In this document: piece after piece, positions 1 to 8,863 of the stretch
Layout: every line of letters starts with the position of its first letter
How positions within the stretch are numbered: position 1 is the first letter of the stretch
NCBI RefSeq assembly: GCF_001824475.1
Contig: NZ_MHXN01000007.1
Coordinates: 255,611-319,610, forward strand
Direction: 5' to 3'
Length of the DNA: 64,000 nucleotides
From: Phenylobacterium sp. RIFCSPHIGHO2_01_FULL_69_31
GTDB lineage: Bacteria > Pseudomonadota > Alphaproteobacteria > Caulobacterales > Caulobacteraceae
Translations under genes and position numbers: made by a program
The notes under the pieces: generated by a model
Databases searched by the model: none
What the model was told of the DNA's origin: nothing
The model's input: only the letters and a program-made list of their open reading frames with translations

Positions 1-2
1 AA

Positions 3-275
3 GGCTTCTTCCGCGACGAGGCGGGGCGGCTGACCCATTCGACGGCGGCGGCGCCCCCCACCCCGTTCGCCAACATCGGCTTTGCGATCCTCAAGCCGCA
101 GGTGCTCGACGACCACCCCGAGGGCGCCTTCTCCATCATTCCCACCTGGCACAGGCTGCAGGCCGAGGGCCGCCTCTACGGCGTGCCCATGGACGCCTTC
201 TGGATGCACGTGGGCGATCCGGCGGCCCGCGACCAGGCCGAGGCCCGCATCCTGAGCGAAGCGCAGCTCTCATGA
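3..275 (+). CDS. Sugar-phosphate nucleotidyltransferase, C-terminal part (MurU-like)
   Basis: The window opens inside this gene; about 90 C-terminal residues are visible, ending in TGA at 273-275. The visible part has the NTP-transferase signature region with FANIGFAILKP followed by FSIIPTWHRL and a terminal FWMHVGDP segment, which is typical of MurNAc-1-phosphate uridylyltransferase / mannose-1-phosphate guanylyltransferase relatives used in cell-wall recycling or sugar activation. The stop overlaps the addB start (ATGA), so the two are translationally coupled. In Caulobacterales this gene usually sits just before addB. The N-terminal catalytic GxGTR motif lies outside the window, so the exact substrate cannot be assigned. 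Confidence 0.75.
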   Translation, partial: GFFRDEAGRLTHSTAAAPPTPFANIGFAILKPQVLDDHPEGAFSIIPTWHRLQAEGRLYGVPMDAFWMHVGDPAARDQAEARILSEAQLS

Positions 276-3226
276 CCCAGGCCTTCTTCGAGCAGCCGGG
301 CTCGCGCTGGTTCAACATCCCGGCGCACCGGCCGTTCGCGGAAGACCTGGCCCAGGGCCTCTACGACGCCCTGGCGCCGCGCGGCCCGGAGGCGCTCGCC
401 GACGCCGTGGTCCTCACCCCCACCCGCCGCGGAGCCCGCGCCCTCGCCGACGCCTTCATCAAGGCCTCGGGCGGCCAGGCGGTGCTGCCGCCGCAGATGC
501 GACCCCTGGGCGACCTGGAGGCCGGCGAGCCGCCCTTCGAACCCGGGGACCTCGCGCTCGATCTGCCCGCCGCGATCGATCCCCTGCGCCGGCGTTTCGA
601 GCTCACCCGGCTGGTCTCGGAACTGGCCGAGCACATCCCCGGCGGCCTGGTCAGCGCGGGCGCGGCCCTGGAGCTGGCCGACGCCCTGGGCGGCTTCCTG
701 GACGGGCTGCAGATCGAGGAGGTCGACGTCGGTGACCGGCTGGCCAGCCTGGTGGGCGCGGAACTGGCCGAGCACTGGGAGGTCTCGCGCACCTTCCTGG
801 AGAAGGCCCTGGCGCTATGGCCCGAACGGCTGCGCGCCCTGGGCGTCGCCGACGTCAGCGAGCGCCGCGTGCGCCTCCTGCGCCGCCTGGCCGAGGTCTG
901 GACCCAGTCGCCGCCGAAAGGCGTGCTGGTGGCGGCCGGCTCCACCGGCACGGCCCCCGCCACCCGCGCCCTGCTGATCGCCGTCGCCGCCGCGCCGAGG
1001 GGCGCCGTGGTGCTTCCGGGCCTGGACCAGGATCTCGCCGACAAGGCCTGGGCCAAGGTGGACGTGCAGCATCCCCAGGGCGCGCTGAAGCGCCTGCTGG
1101 ACGAGGCCCGCGTGGGCAAGCGCGACGTCTCGCTGTGGCCGGCCTCGATCCGCGCCGAGAGCGCCGGGCGCTGGCGCCGGCGGATCGTCAACGAGGCCCT
1201 GCGTCCGGCCGAGGAGACCGCCGACTGGCTGGCCGTGATCGCGGGCCTCAGGGCCGAGCATCCCGACGCCATCGCCGAAGGCCTCACCGGCCTGTCGCTG
1301 GTCAACGCCCGGACCGAGGAGGAGGCGGCGACCGCCACCGCGCTCCTGCTGCGCGAGGCGCTGGAAACGCCCGGGCGGACGGCGGCGCTGGTGACCCCGG
1401 ACCAGGTGCTGGCGCGGCGGGTGACCGCCCGGCTGGCGCGGTGGGGCGTGGTCCCGGACTCCTCGGCGGGCGAGAGCCTGGCGGGCAGCCGCTGCGGCGT
1501 ACTGGCCGCCTTGGTGGCGCGCGCCGCGGTCGATCCGACAGACCCGGTCACCCTGCTGGGCCTGCTGAAGCACCCGTTCACCCGGCTCGGCGACAGCGCG
1601 GCCCTGGAGCGCGCCGCGCTTCGCGGGCCGCGGGCGCGGGACTGGGACGAGCTGAGGACCAAGGCCAAGGACGCCGCGCCGCTCGCCGGGCGGCTGGAGG
1701 CGGTCGTGGCGGGTCTGGCCTGGGACGCCGAGGCCGACAGCCCCGCCGTGGCCGCCCGGCGCACCGTGGAGGCGATGGAAGCCCTGGCCGCGGACGAGGG
1801 CGGCGGCACGGGCGAGCTCTGGGCCGGGCACGGCGGCGAGGCCATGGCGCGGCTGCTGGGCGCGCTGGTGCGCGAGGGCGACGCCCTGCCCCGGGTCACG
1901 CCGCGCCAGTTCGCGGACCTGCTGCAGCGGCTGATGGACGGCGAGACGGTGCGCAGCGGCGGGGCGACCCATCCGCGCCTGCGAATCCTGGGCGCCATCG
2001 AGGCGCGGCTGGTGCGCGCGGACCGGCTGGTGGTGGCGGGCCTGGAGGAGGGCGTCTGGCCGGGCGGCGCGCCGCTGGATCCGTTCCTGTCGCGGCCCAT
2101 GCGCGAGATGCTGGGCCTGCCCTCGCCCGAGCGGCGGATCGGCCTGGCCGCCCACGACTTCGCCCAGGCCGCCTGCGCGCCCGAGGTGATCCTGCTGCAC
2201 ACCGAGCGCCGGGAGGGCGCGCCTTCGGTGAAGTCGCGGTGGCTGTGGCGGCTGGAGACCCTGGCGCGCGGCGCCGGGCTGGCCATACCCGGTAGGGCCG
2301 AGGTGCTGGACTGGGCGCGGGCCCTGGACGCGCCGGGCGGCTACGACCCGGTGAAACGGCCCGCGCCGGTCCCGCCGGTGGCGCACCGACCCCGGGAGCT
2401 GGCGGTCACCCGCGTGGAAAGCCTGACCCGCGATCCCTATGCGGTCTGGGCGCGCGACATCCTGCGGCTCTATCCCCTGGACCGGCCGGACGAGCAGGCC
2501 GACGCCCGCGCCCGGGGCACGGCGATCCACGCCGCCTTCGAACGTTTCGCCGAAACCTATCCGGGCGAGCTGCCCGCCGACGCGGCGGCGACGTTCCAGA
2601 CCCTCTACCTCGACGAACTGCTGAAAGCCGGCCTGCCGCACGAGGCCATGGCGCGGGAGGCCGCCCTGGCCGCCGAAGCGGCCGCCTGGGTCGCCGACCT
2701 GGAGCGGGAACGACGCGACGGGCGGCGGATCACCGTCGAACTGAAGGGGGAGCGGACGATCCAGGCCCCGGCCGGGCCGTTCAAGGTCACCGCCCGCGCC
2801 GACCGGATCGAGGTCACCGCCGACGGCCATGGCCACATCCTGGACTACAAGACCGGCAAGGCGCCTTCGAAGAAGGAGGTGCAGACCGGCTTCTCGCCCC
2901 AGCTCACCCTCACCGCCGCCATCCTTGAGGCGGGTGGCTTTCCGGACCTGGGCCCGTTGAAGCCCGGCGACCTGACCTACCTGGAGATCACCGGCCGCAG
3001 GCCCGCCGGCAAGGTCGAGACCCGCGCCGCCGCGGGCGACGAGAGCGCCGAGGCCGCCGCCCGGGCCCTGGAGGGGCTGCACAAGCTGGTCGGCCGGTTC
3101 GACGATCCCGCCCAGCCCTATCTTTCCCGCGTGGCGCCCCAGTTCGTGAAGGCGCGGATGAGCGACTACGACCACCTGGCGCGGGTGTTCGAATGGTCCA
3201 CCAGCGGCGAGGAGGGCGAGGAATGA
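272..3226 (+). CDS. addB: Double-strand break repair protein AddB, alphaproteobacterial type
   Basis: AddB is the second subunit of the AddAB helicase-nuclease that processes DNA double-strand ends for RecA-dependent repair. The 984-residue protein has the expected length for the alphaproteobacterial type. Near residue 45 there is a VVLTPTRRGARAL segment as in AddB/RexB N-termini. The C-terminal third (about 720-960) is a PD-(D/E)XK nuclease domain: GTAIHAAFERF near 749, RADRIEV near 843 and the DYKTG motif near 858. The ATG overlaps the upstream stop, and the stop overlaps the addA start, so the three genes look like one operon. Long antisense frames across this gene are GC-driven shadows. 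Confidence 0.95.
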   Translation: MTQAFFEQPGSRWFNIPAHRPFAEDLAQGLYDALAPRGPEALADAVVLTPTRRGARALADAFIKASGGQAVLPPQMRPLGDLEAGEPPFEPGDLALDLPAAIDPLRRRFELTRLVSELAEHIPGGLVSAGAALELADALGGFLDGLQIEEVDVGDRLASLVGAELAEHWEVSRTFLEKALALWPERLRALGVADVSERRVRLLRRLAEVWTQSPPKGVLVAAGSTGTAPATRALLIAVAAAPRGAVVLPGLDQDLADKAWAKVDVQHPQGALKRLLDEARVGKRDVSLWPASIRAESAGRWRRRIVNEALRPAEETADWLAVIAGLRAEHPDAIAEGLTGLSLVNARTEEEAATATALLLREALETPGRTAALVTPDQVLARRVTARLARWGVVPDSSAGESLAGSRCGVLAALVARAAVDPTDPVTLLGLLKHPFTRLGDSAALERAALRGPRARDWDELRTKAKDAAPLAGRLEAVVAGLAWDAEADSPAVAARRTVEAMEALAADEGGGTGELWAGHGGEAMARLLGALVREGDALPRVTPRQFADLLQRLMDGETVRSGGATHPRLRILGAIEARLVRADRLVVAGLEEGVWPGGAPLDPFLSRPMREMLGLPSPERRIGLAAHDFAQAACAPEVILLHTERREGAPSVKSRWLWRLETLARGAGLAIPGRAEVLDWARALDAPGGYDPVKRPAPVPPVAHRPRELAVTRVESLTRDPYAVWARDILRLYPLDRPDEQADARARGTAIHAAFERFAETYPGELPADAAATFQTLYLDELLKAGLPHEAMAREAALAAEAAAWVADLERERRDGRRITVELKGERTIQAPAGPFKVTARADRIEVTADGHGHILDYKTGKAPSKKEVQTGFSPQLTLTAAILEAGGFPDLGPLKPGDLTYLEITGRRPAGKVETRAAAGDESAEAAARALEGLHKLVGRFDDPAQPYLSRVAPQFVKARMSDYDHLARVFEWSTSGEEGEE

Positions 3227-6200
3227 GCAACGTCATCTCCTTCCCCGCCAAGGAGAAGACCGAGGGCGTCGACCCGCAGAAGCTGGCCGCGGACCCCGGC
3301 CTATCGGCCTTCGTCACCGCCAACGCCGGCTCGGGCAAGACCAAGACCCTGATCGACCGGGTGGCGCGCCTGCTGCTCGCGGGGGCCGAGCCCGAGACCA
3401 TCCTCTGCGTCACCTACACCAAGGCGGCGGCGGCCGAGATGCAGCGGCGGCTGTTCCAGGTGCTGGGCGACTGGTCGGTGCTGCCGGACGCCGAGCTGGC
3501 CGGGAAGCTTGCGGCCCTGCAGGACCGTCCGTTCGACGACCTGTCCCGCGCCCGCAGCCTGTTCGCCCGGGCCCTGGAAACGCCGGGCGGCCTGAAGATC
3601 CAGACCATCCACGCCTTCTGCGAGAAGCTGTTGCGGCGCTTCCCGCTGGAGGCGGGGATCTCGCCCGGCTTCCGGGTGATGGACGATGCGGCCTCCGCGG
3701 CGGTGGCCCAGGCGGCGCGGAAGCTGGTGGCGCGGCACGCCATCTCGGCCGGGGACGAGGTGGCCGAGGCCTACGCCCGCTTCTCGGTGGCGCTCGACTT
3801 CCAGAGCTTCCAGGCGATGTTCGCCGACTTCGAGGCCCGCCGCGGCGCGCTGTCGGCCTTCCTGGAGCGCGAGGGCGGGCTGGAGGGCGCCAAGGGCTGG
3901 GTGTGGCGAGCCGTGGACGTGCCGCGCGGGTCGGAACCCGAGAGCCTCGCCGCCGAGGCCATGGCGCGGATGGACCGGGAGCTGTGGCGGGGCGTCGCCG
4001 AGGTGCTGCGCCAGGGCGGGGTCACGGACCAGAAGTGTGCGGCGCAGATGGCGGCCGTGGCCGACGATCCGGACGCCGGCTTCGAACAGGCGCTCGCCGT
4101 CCTCTTCACCGAGAAGGGCGAGGGCGACGGCGTCAAATGGGTGGGCAAGACCAGCGGCCTGAAGGCGCACGAGGGCCTGCGGGTCCGGCTGCTGGCCGAA
4201 CAGGCCCGGCTGCACGAGGCCCGGCAGCGTTACCGCGCCGCCCAGGTCGCGGCCGACAGCATCGGCGCCCTGACGCTCGCCAACGCCTACCTCGAGGCCT
4301 ATCGCATCGAGAAGAAGGCGGCCGGCGCGCTCGACTTCGCGGACCTGATCGAGAAGGCCTGCCACCTGCTGCGCGACCGGCCGGCGGCGGCCTGGGTGCT
4401 CTACAAGCTGGACGGCGGGATCGACCACATCCTGGTGGACGAGGCGCAGGACACCGCGCCGGACCAGTGGACGATCGTCGATGCGCTGTCCGAGGAGTTC
4501 TTCGCCGGCGCGGGCGTGCAGGGCGAGAGCCGGGAGCGGCGGCTGTTCGTCGTGGGCGACGAGAAGCAGTCGATCTATTCGTTCCAGGGGGCGCAACCCG
4601 AGCTGCTGCTGCGCAAGTTCGAGTTCCATCGCGACCGGGCGGTGGGCGCGGGCTACCGGTTCGAGCGGGTCGACCTGCTGACCTCCTGGCGGTCCACGCC
4701 GCAGGTGCTTTCGTTCGTGGACGCGGTCTTCTCGCCGCCGGAGCTGTCGAAGGCGATCCAGCCGCGCGAGACGCCCGAGGAGGTGAAGCACGAGCCCACG
4801 CGGCGGGACCTCGGCTGCGTCGACGTCTGGCCGCTGGAGGTGGACCGCAAGGGCGAGGAGCGCGAGGCCTGGGACGCGCCGCTGGACGCCGAGCCCGAGG
4901 ACAGCGCCAACCGCCGCCTGGCCCGCCGGATTGCCGCCGAGATCGGCGCCCTGATCGCCCGCGGCGACGCCGTCTACGACAAGGACCTGAAGCGCGAGCG
5001 CCCGGCGCATGCGGGGGACGTGCTGATCCTGGTGCGCCGCCGCCGGGCCCTGTTCGAGGAGATCCTGCGGGCGCTGAAGCACGCGGGGATCCCGGTGGCC
5101 GGGGCGGACCGGCTGGCGCTGTCCGAGCACATCGTCTTCGACGACCTGGTCGCGCTGGCGCGGTTCCTGCTGTTCCCGGGCGACGAGCTGACCCTGGCGG
5201 CCCTGCTGAAGAGCCCGTTCTGCGGCCTGACCGACGACAGCCTCTACGCCCTGGCGCACGGGCGGGCCAAGGAGCCGCTGTGGGACCGGCTGCAGCGGCG
5301 GGCGGGCGAGCAGGCGGACTGGGGCGCGGCCTGCGCCTTCCTCGCCCACGCCCTGGCGGAGGCCAAGGTGCGGCAGCCGTTCGAGCTCTACGCGCGCCTC
5401 CTGGGCTACATCAACGCTGAGGGGCTTTCGATGCGCCAGCGGCTGCTGGGGCGGCTGGGGGCGGAGGCGGAGGACGCCCTGGACGAGTTCCTGGGCCAGG
5501 TGCTGGCCGCCGAGGCGCGGGGCATCCACGATATGGAAAGCCTCGCCGCCGAACTGGCCGGCCTGGACATCACCGTGAAGCGCGAGATGGAGGCCGAGCG
5601 GCGCGAAGTCCGCGTGATGACCGCCCACGGCGCCAAGGGCCTGGAAGCGCCGATCGTGTTCCTGCCCGAGACCACCCTCACCCAGAACGCCCGCGGCTCG
5701 CCGCTGCTGCGGGTCCGGCACGACGGCGTGGACGGGTTCCTGTGGTGCTCGTCCTCGGCCCGCGACTGCGAGGCGACGGCGGGCGCCCGGGAGCAGCGGG
5801 CGGCGCGGGAGGAGGCCGAGGCCTACCGCCTGCTGTACGTCGCCCTGACCCGGGCTCGCGACCGGCTGGTCCTGTGCGGCCGGGTGGCCGAGCGGACCGA
5901 CCAGGCCAAGCTGCGCGGCTGGTGGGGCGCGATCCGCGACGCCCTGGCCCACGCCGACGTCGCCGAGGGCGTACGCACGGTGCGGGCCGGCGAGCTGACC
6001 TTCGACCGCTATGGCGCCGACCCGCGGCCGCTGGGGGGCGGCGCGGCGGTCGAGGCCGAAACCTCGGCGCTCCCCGCCTGGGCCGCCGCCATGGCCGCGC
6101 CGGAGGCGTACGCCCGCTACGCCTCGCCGTCGGACCTGGGCGAAGGCGCCGCCGTGCCCGCGCCGTCGCCGCTGGCGGCGGCCCAGGGCCTGGGGCGGTT

Positions 6201-6714
6201 CCGGCGCGGCGACCTGATCCACCGGCTGCTGCAGCTGCTGCCCGAGCTGCCGCCGGCCGAGCGGGCGGCGGGGGCGGCGGCCCTGCTGGCCCGCGAGGCC
6301 GACCTGACCGACAGCCAGCGCGCCGAGATGGCCGAGGCGGCCCTCTCCGTCCTGAACGACGCCCGTTTCGCCGAGGTGTTCGGCCCGGGCTCGCGCGGCG
6401 AGATCGCCGTGGCGGGGACGGCCGCCGCCCTCCCGCCGGGCCTTCGGATCTCGGGCCGGATCGACCGCCTCGTCGTCCTGCCGGACCGGGTGCTGGTGGT
6501 GGACTTCAAGACCAACCGGCCCTCCCCCGACGCGGTGGAGGACGCCGACCCGGCCTACCTGCGCCAGATGGCGCTCTACTCGGCCGTGCTCGCCGACATC
6601 TTCCCCGGCCGGCGCGTCGAGGCCGCCATCGTATGGACCGACGGGCCGAAGCTGATGCCGGTTCCAGAAAAGCTGGTGATCCAAACGCTTGCCGAGCTCC
6701 GCCGTGACGGTTGA
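3223..6714 (+). CDS. addA: Double-strand break repair helicase AddA
   Basis: AddA is the UvrD-family helicase plus nuclease subunit of AddAB. The chosen start is the ATG at 3223 (MSNVISFPAK), which overlaps the addB stop as ATGA; a frame extension 30 bases upstream has no support. The 1163-residue protein shows Walker A (NAGSGKTKT) near residue 34, a helicase motif II segment (HILVDEAQDT) near 400, the motif III region VVGDEKQSIYSFQGA near 448, a late helicase motif (VMTAHGAKGLEAP) near 800 and a C-terminal nuclease motif VVDFKTN near 1093. All key motifs are intact, so with AddB this should be a working RecBCD-like machine. Confidence 0.96.
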   Translation: MSNVISFPAKEKTEGVDPQKLAADPGLSAFVTANAGSGKTKTLIDRVARLLLAGAEPETILCVTYTKAAAAEMQRRLFQVLGDWSVLPDAELAGKLAALQDRPFDDLSRARSLFARALETPGGLKIQTIHAFCEKLLRRFPLEAGISPGFRVMDDAASAAVAQAARKLVARHAISAGDEVAEAYARFSVALDFQSFQAMFADFEARRGALSAFLEREGGLEGAKGWVWRAVDVPRGSEPESLAAEAMARMDRELWRGVAEVLRQGGVTDQKCAAQMAAVADDPDAGFEQALAVLFTEKGEGDGVKWVGKTSGLKAHEGLRVRLLAEQARLHEARQRYRAAQVAADSIGALTLANAYLEAYRIEKKAAGALDFADLIEKACHLLRDRPAAAWVLYKLDGGIDHILVDEAQDTAPDQWTIVDALSEEFFAGAGVQGESRERRLFVVGDEKQSIYSFQGAQPELLLRKFEFHRDRAVGAGYRFERVDLLTSWRSTPQVLSFVDAVFSPPELSKAIQPRETPEEVKHEPTRRDLGCVDVWPLEVDRKGEEREAWDAPLDAEPEDSANRRLARRIAAEIGALIARGDAVYDKDLKRERPAHAGDVLILVRRRRALFEEILRALKHAGIPVAGADRLALSEHIVFDDLVALARFLLFPGDELTLAALLKSPFCGLTDDSLYALAHGRAKEPLWDRLQRRAGEQADWGAACAFLAHALAEAKVRQPFELYARLLGYINAEGLSMRQRLLGRLGAEAEDALDEFLGQVLAAEARGIHDMESLAAELAGLDITVKREMEAERREVRVMTAHGAKGLEAPIVFLPETTLTQNARGSPLLRVRHDGVDGFLWCSSSARDCEATAGAREQRAAREEAEAYRLLYVALTRARDRLVLCGRVAERTDQAKLRGWWGAIRDALAHADVAEGVRTVRAGELTFDRYGADPRPLGGGAAVEAETSALPAWAAAMAAPEAYARYASPSDLGEGAAVPAPSPLAAAQGLGRFRRGDLIHRLLQLLPELPPAERAAGAAALLAREADLTDSQRAEMAEAALSVLNDARFAEVFGPGSRGEIAVAGTAAALPPGLRISGRIDRLVVLPDRVLVVDFKTNRPSPDAVEDADPAYLRQMALYSAVLADIFPGRRVEAAIVWTDGPKLMPVPEKLVIQTLAELRRDG

Positions 6715-6792
6715 TACAGGGTCAGGGGCCGCCTACATCGCGGATCGAGAGGCCGTGGCGGCGCATTCCACCGCGGCATAGGAGTTTTTCAG

Positions 6793-7122
6793 ATGAGCAC
6801 CGTGAAGGTCACCGACGACACCTTCCAGACCGACGTCCTGGGGTCCGAAACCCCCGTGCTGGTCGACTTCTGGGCCGAGTGGTGCGGCCCCTGCAAGCAG
6901 ATCGCCCCCGCCCTGGAGCAGCTCTCGGAAGAGCTGGCCGGCAAGGTGACCATCGCCAAGCTCGACATCGAGCAGAGCCCGACCACCCCCTCGCGCTATG
7001 GCGTCCGCGGCATCCCCACGATGATGCTGTTCAAGGGCGGCCAGATGGCTTCGATGAAGGTCGGCGCCATGCCCAAGCAGAAGATCCTCGAGTGGCTCGC
7101 CGAGGCCGGCGTCGCCGCCTGA
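6793..7122 (+). CDS. trxA: Thioredoxin
   Basis: Cytoplasmic dithiol-disulfide oxidoreductase of standard length (109 residues). The active site WCGPC is at residues 30-34 and the cis-proline segment GIPTMMLF follows near 74. A good ribosome site (AGGAG, about 8 bases upstream) marks the ATG at 6793. It follows addA by 78 bases in the same direction, as in related genomes; it may be read from its own promoter in that gap, but no promoter is clear by eye. Confidence 0.97.
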   Translation: MSTVKVTDDTFQTDVLGSETPVLVDFWAEWCGPCKQIAPALEQLSEELAGKVTIAKLDIEQSPTTPSRYGVRGIPTMMLFKGGQMASMKVGAMPKQKILEWLAEAGVAA

Positions 7123-7136
7123 GTTGACGACCCTCG

Positions 7137-7346
7137 TCAGTCGCCGCTGCGCTTCGGCCGGCGGCGGCTGACGATGTAGTTCACGAGCCGGCTGGCCAGG
7201 AGCCAGCCGATGAGCCAGCCGAACATCACCGTCGGGCCGCGCCCGTAGAGGTGGATCAGCACCGCGAGCACCACCAGAGCCACGGCCAGGGTGACCAGCC
7301 ACGGGATCGGCAGCGCCAGGCGCCAGGTGCGCTTTCCGAACATCAA
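7137..7346 (-). CDS. Small membrane protein of unknown function
   Basis: A 69-residue protein with two hydrophobic stretches (about residues 12-31 and 38-55) and a basic tail (SRRRPKRSGD), consistent with a small inner-membrane protein with two helices. It lies 9 bases downstream of folC on the same strand and is probably the last gene of the trp-accD-folC transcription unit. It ends 14 bases from the convergent trxA stop. I do not recognise a named family. Confidence 0.6.
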   Translation of the reverse strand: MMFGKRTWRLALPIPWLVTLAVALVVLAVLIHLYGRGPTVMFGWLIGWLLASRLVNYIVSRRRPKRSGD

Positions 7347-7355
7347 GAGACCTCT

Positions 7356-8699
7356 CTAGGTCGGCCAGGTCTCGGGGCTCATGGCCAGGACCTCGCCGGC
7401 GAAATGCAGCCCGCCGCAGATGAGGACGTGGGGCGCGGGGCCGTCGGTTTCCAGAGCCCGGGCGACCGCGTCGGAGACGTTGGCTGAGGTCTCGGGCGCC
7501 AGGCCCGCCCGCACGCCTGCCTCGACCAGGTCGTCCGTCGTGGCCGCGATGGGGCTGTCGAAGCCGGTGACGATCACCCGGGGCCGCATCTCGGCGAAGG
7601 GCCGGAAGAAGCCCTCGGCGTCCTTGCGAGCGAACATGCCGATCACCAGCACCAGGGGCCGCGGGTCGCGGTCGATGAGGCGACTGGCAGCTTCTGCCAG
7701 GGCCCTGCCGGCGTGGGGATTGTGGCCGCCGTCCAGCCAGAGATCGGCCCCGCGCGCCCTCGCCAGCTCGGCCAGTGGGCCGGCGGTCAGGCGCTGCATG
7801 CGGGCGGGCCAGACGGTGGAGGTCAGACCCCGTCCAAGGTCCTCGTCGCTCAGGTCGCGGTCGAAGGTCAGGGCCGCGGCGACGGCGAGACCCGCGTTGG
7901 CGAACTGGTAGCCGCCGAACAGGCTGGGCGCCGGCAGGTCGAGGAGCCGCTCGGGCATCTGCACCAAGAGCCGGCCGCGCTCCTCCCAGGCGTCGAAATC
8001 GCGGCCCATCAGCAGCATGGGCGCCATGCGGTCGTCAGCCTCGCGCTCGATCATCTCCAGCGCCTCGTCGGACTGACGAGCGACCACCACGGGGCGGCCG
8101 TGCTTGATGATCCCGGCCTTCTCCCAGGCGATCTTGGGCAAGCCGGGGCCCAGCATCTCCAGATGGTCGTAGTCGACGGGGGTGATCACGCTGACCGCGG
8201 GGGCGTCGAAGACGTTGGTGGCGTCGAACCGGCCGCCCAGCCCGACCTCGACGATGCACAGGTCTGCGGGGGTCTCGGCGAAGGCGAGGAACGCCAGCAC
8301 CGTGGTGATCTCGAAGAAGCTGATCGGCTCGCCGGCGTTGGCGGCCTCCAGCCGGTCGGTGAGATCGGTGAGCTGGGCGTCGGTGATCAGCGCGCCGGCG
8401 AGGCGGATCCGCTCGGCGAACCGCACCAGGTGCGGCGAGGTCAGGGCGTGGACCCGCAGGCCCGCGGCCTCGGCGATGGCGCGCAGGTAGGCGACTGTCG
8501 AGCCCTTGCCGTTGGTGCCGGCCACATGGATCACCGGCGGCAGCTTCCGGTGCGGATCGCCCACCGCCGCCAGCAGCCGCTCGACCCGGCCGGTCGACAG
8601 GTCGATCAGGGTGGGGTGGTTGGCGCGCAGCCGCTGGATCACTGCGTCCGAGGCGCGGATCGGGTCGTGTCCGGGGTCGGGGGGAAGGGGCGCGGCCAT
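7356..8699 (-). CDS. folC: Bifunctional folylpolyglutamate synthase / dihydrofolate synthase
   Basis: FolC adds L-glutamate to dihydropteroate and to folates in the cytoplasm. The Mur-ligase-type P-loop GTNGKGS is at residues 61-67, followed by a LVRFAERIRL segment and a DGGHNPHA motif in the C-terminal domain. Starting at the ATG at 8699 (MAAPLPP) the length is 447 residues, normal for the family; the frame is open seven codons further upstream but that runs into the repeat element at 8712-8839. The gene follows accD, as in many alphaproteobacteria. Confidence 0.94.
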   Translation of the reverse strand: MAAPLPPDPGHDPIRASDAVIQRLRANHPTLIDLSTGRVERLLAAVGDPHRKLPPVIHVAGTNGKGSTVAYLRAIAEAAGLRVHALTSPHLVRFAERIRLAGALITDAQLTDLTDRLEAANAGEPISFFEITTVLAFLAFAETPADLCIVEVGLGGRFDATNVFDAPAVSVITPVDYDHLEMLGPGLPKIAWEKAGIIKHGRPVVVARQSDEALEMIEREADDRMAPMLLMGRDFDAWEERGRLLVQMPERLLDLPAPSLFGGYQFANAGLAVAAALTFDRDLSDEDLGRGLTSTVWPARMQRLTAGPLAELARARGADLWLDGGHNPHAGRALAEAASRLIDRDPRPLVLVIGMFARKDAEGFFRPFAEMRPRVIVTGFDSPIAATTDDLVEAGVRAGLAPETSANVSDAVARALETDGPAPHVLICGGLHFAGEVLAMSPETWPT

Positions 8700-8711
8700 T
8701 CTAGAACGTTC

Positions 8712-8839
8712 TCTCCTCACCCGTAGGGGGAGGGGGGCGGCGGAACGCGGTGGAGGGGGAAGACCTCCACGCCCGACGCTCCCGGCATGCCCCCTCCACC
8801 ATGCTGCGCATGGTCCCCCTCCCCCTACGGGTGAGGAGA
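8712..8839. repeat. Large inverted repeat with nested hairpin, REP-like
   Basis: The accD-folC gap is filled by a palindromic element. The left arm (8712-8736, beginning TCTCCTCACCCGTAGGGGGA) is mirrored by the right arm (8815-8839, ending CCCCTACGGGTGAGGAGA). Inside the right half is a second palindrome around ACCATGCTGCGCATGGT (8798-8814). Intergenic elements built on this kind of GAGGGGGACCATGC...GCATGGTGGAGGGG core are common in Caulobacter-type genomes. It may act as an mRNA-stabilising or attenuating hairpin inside the operon; that role is inference. Confidence 0.75.
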
Positions 8840-8863
8840 ATTGGCGGCGGGCTCACGAGAAGC

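Noticed and set aside
815..3175. 786-residue frame antisense to addB
   Set aside because: Low-complexity Arg/Gly/Gln-rich translation with no motif; the addB frame has full family motifs. A GC-rich shadow.
3301..6684. 1127-residue frame antisense to addA
   Set aside because: Same reasoning; AddA motifs on the + strand are complete.
8790..8840. Possible intrinsic terminator after accD
   Set aside because: Strong hairpin but no T run on the accD strand; better described as a REP-like repeat.
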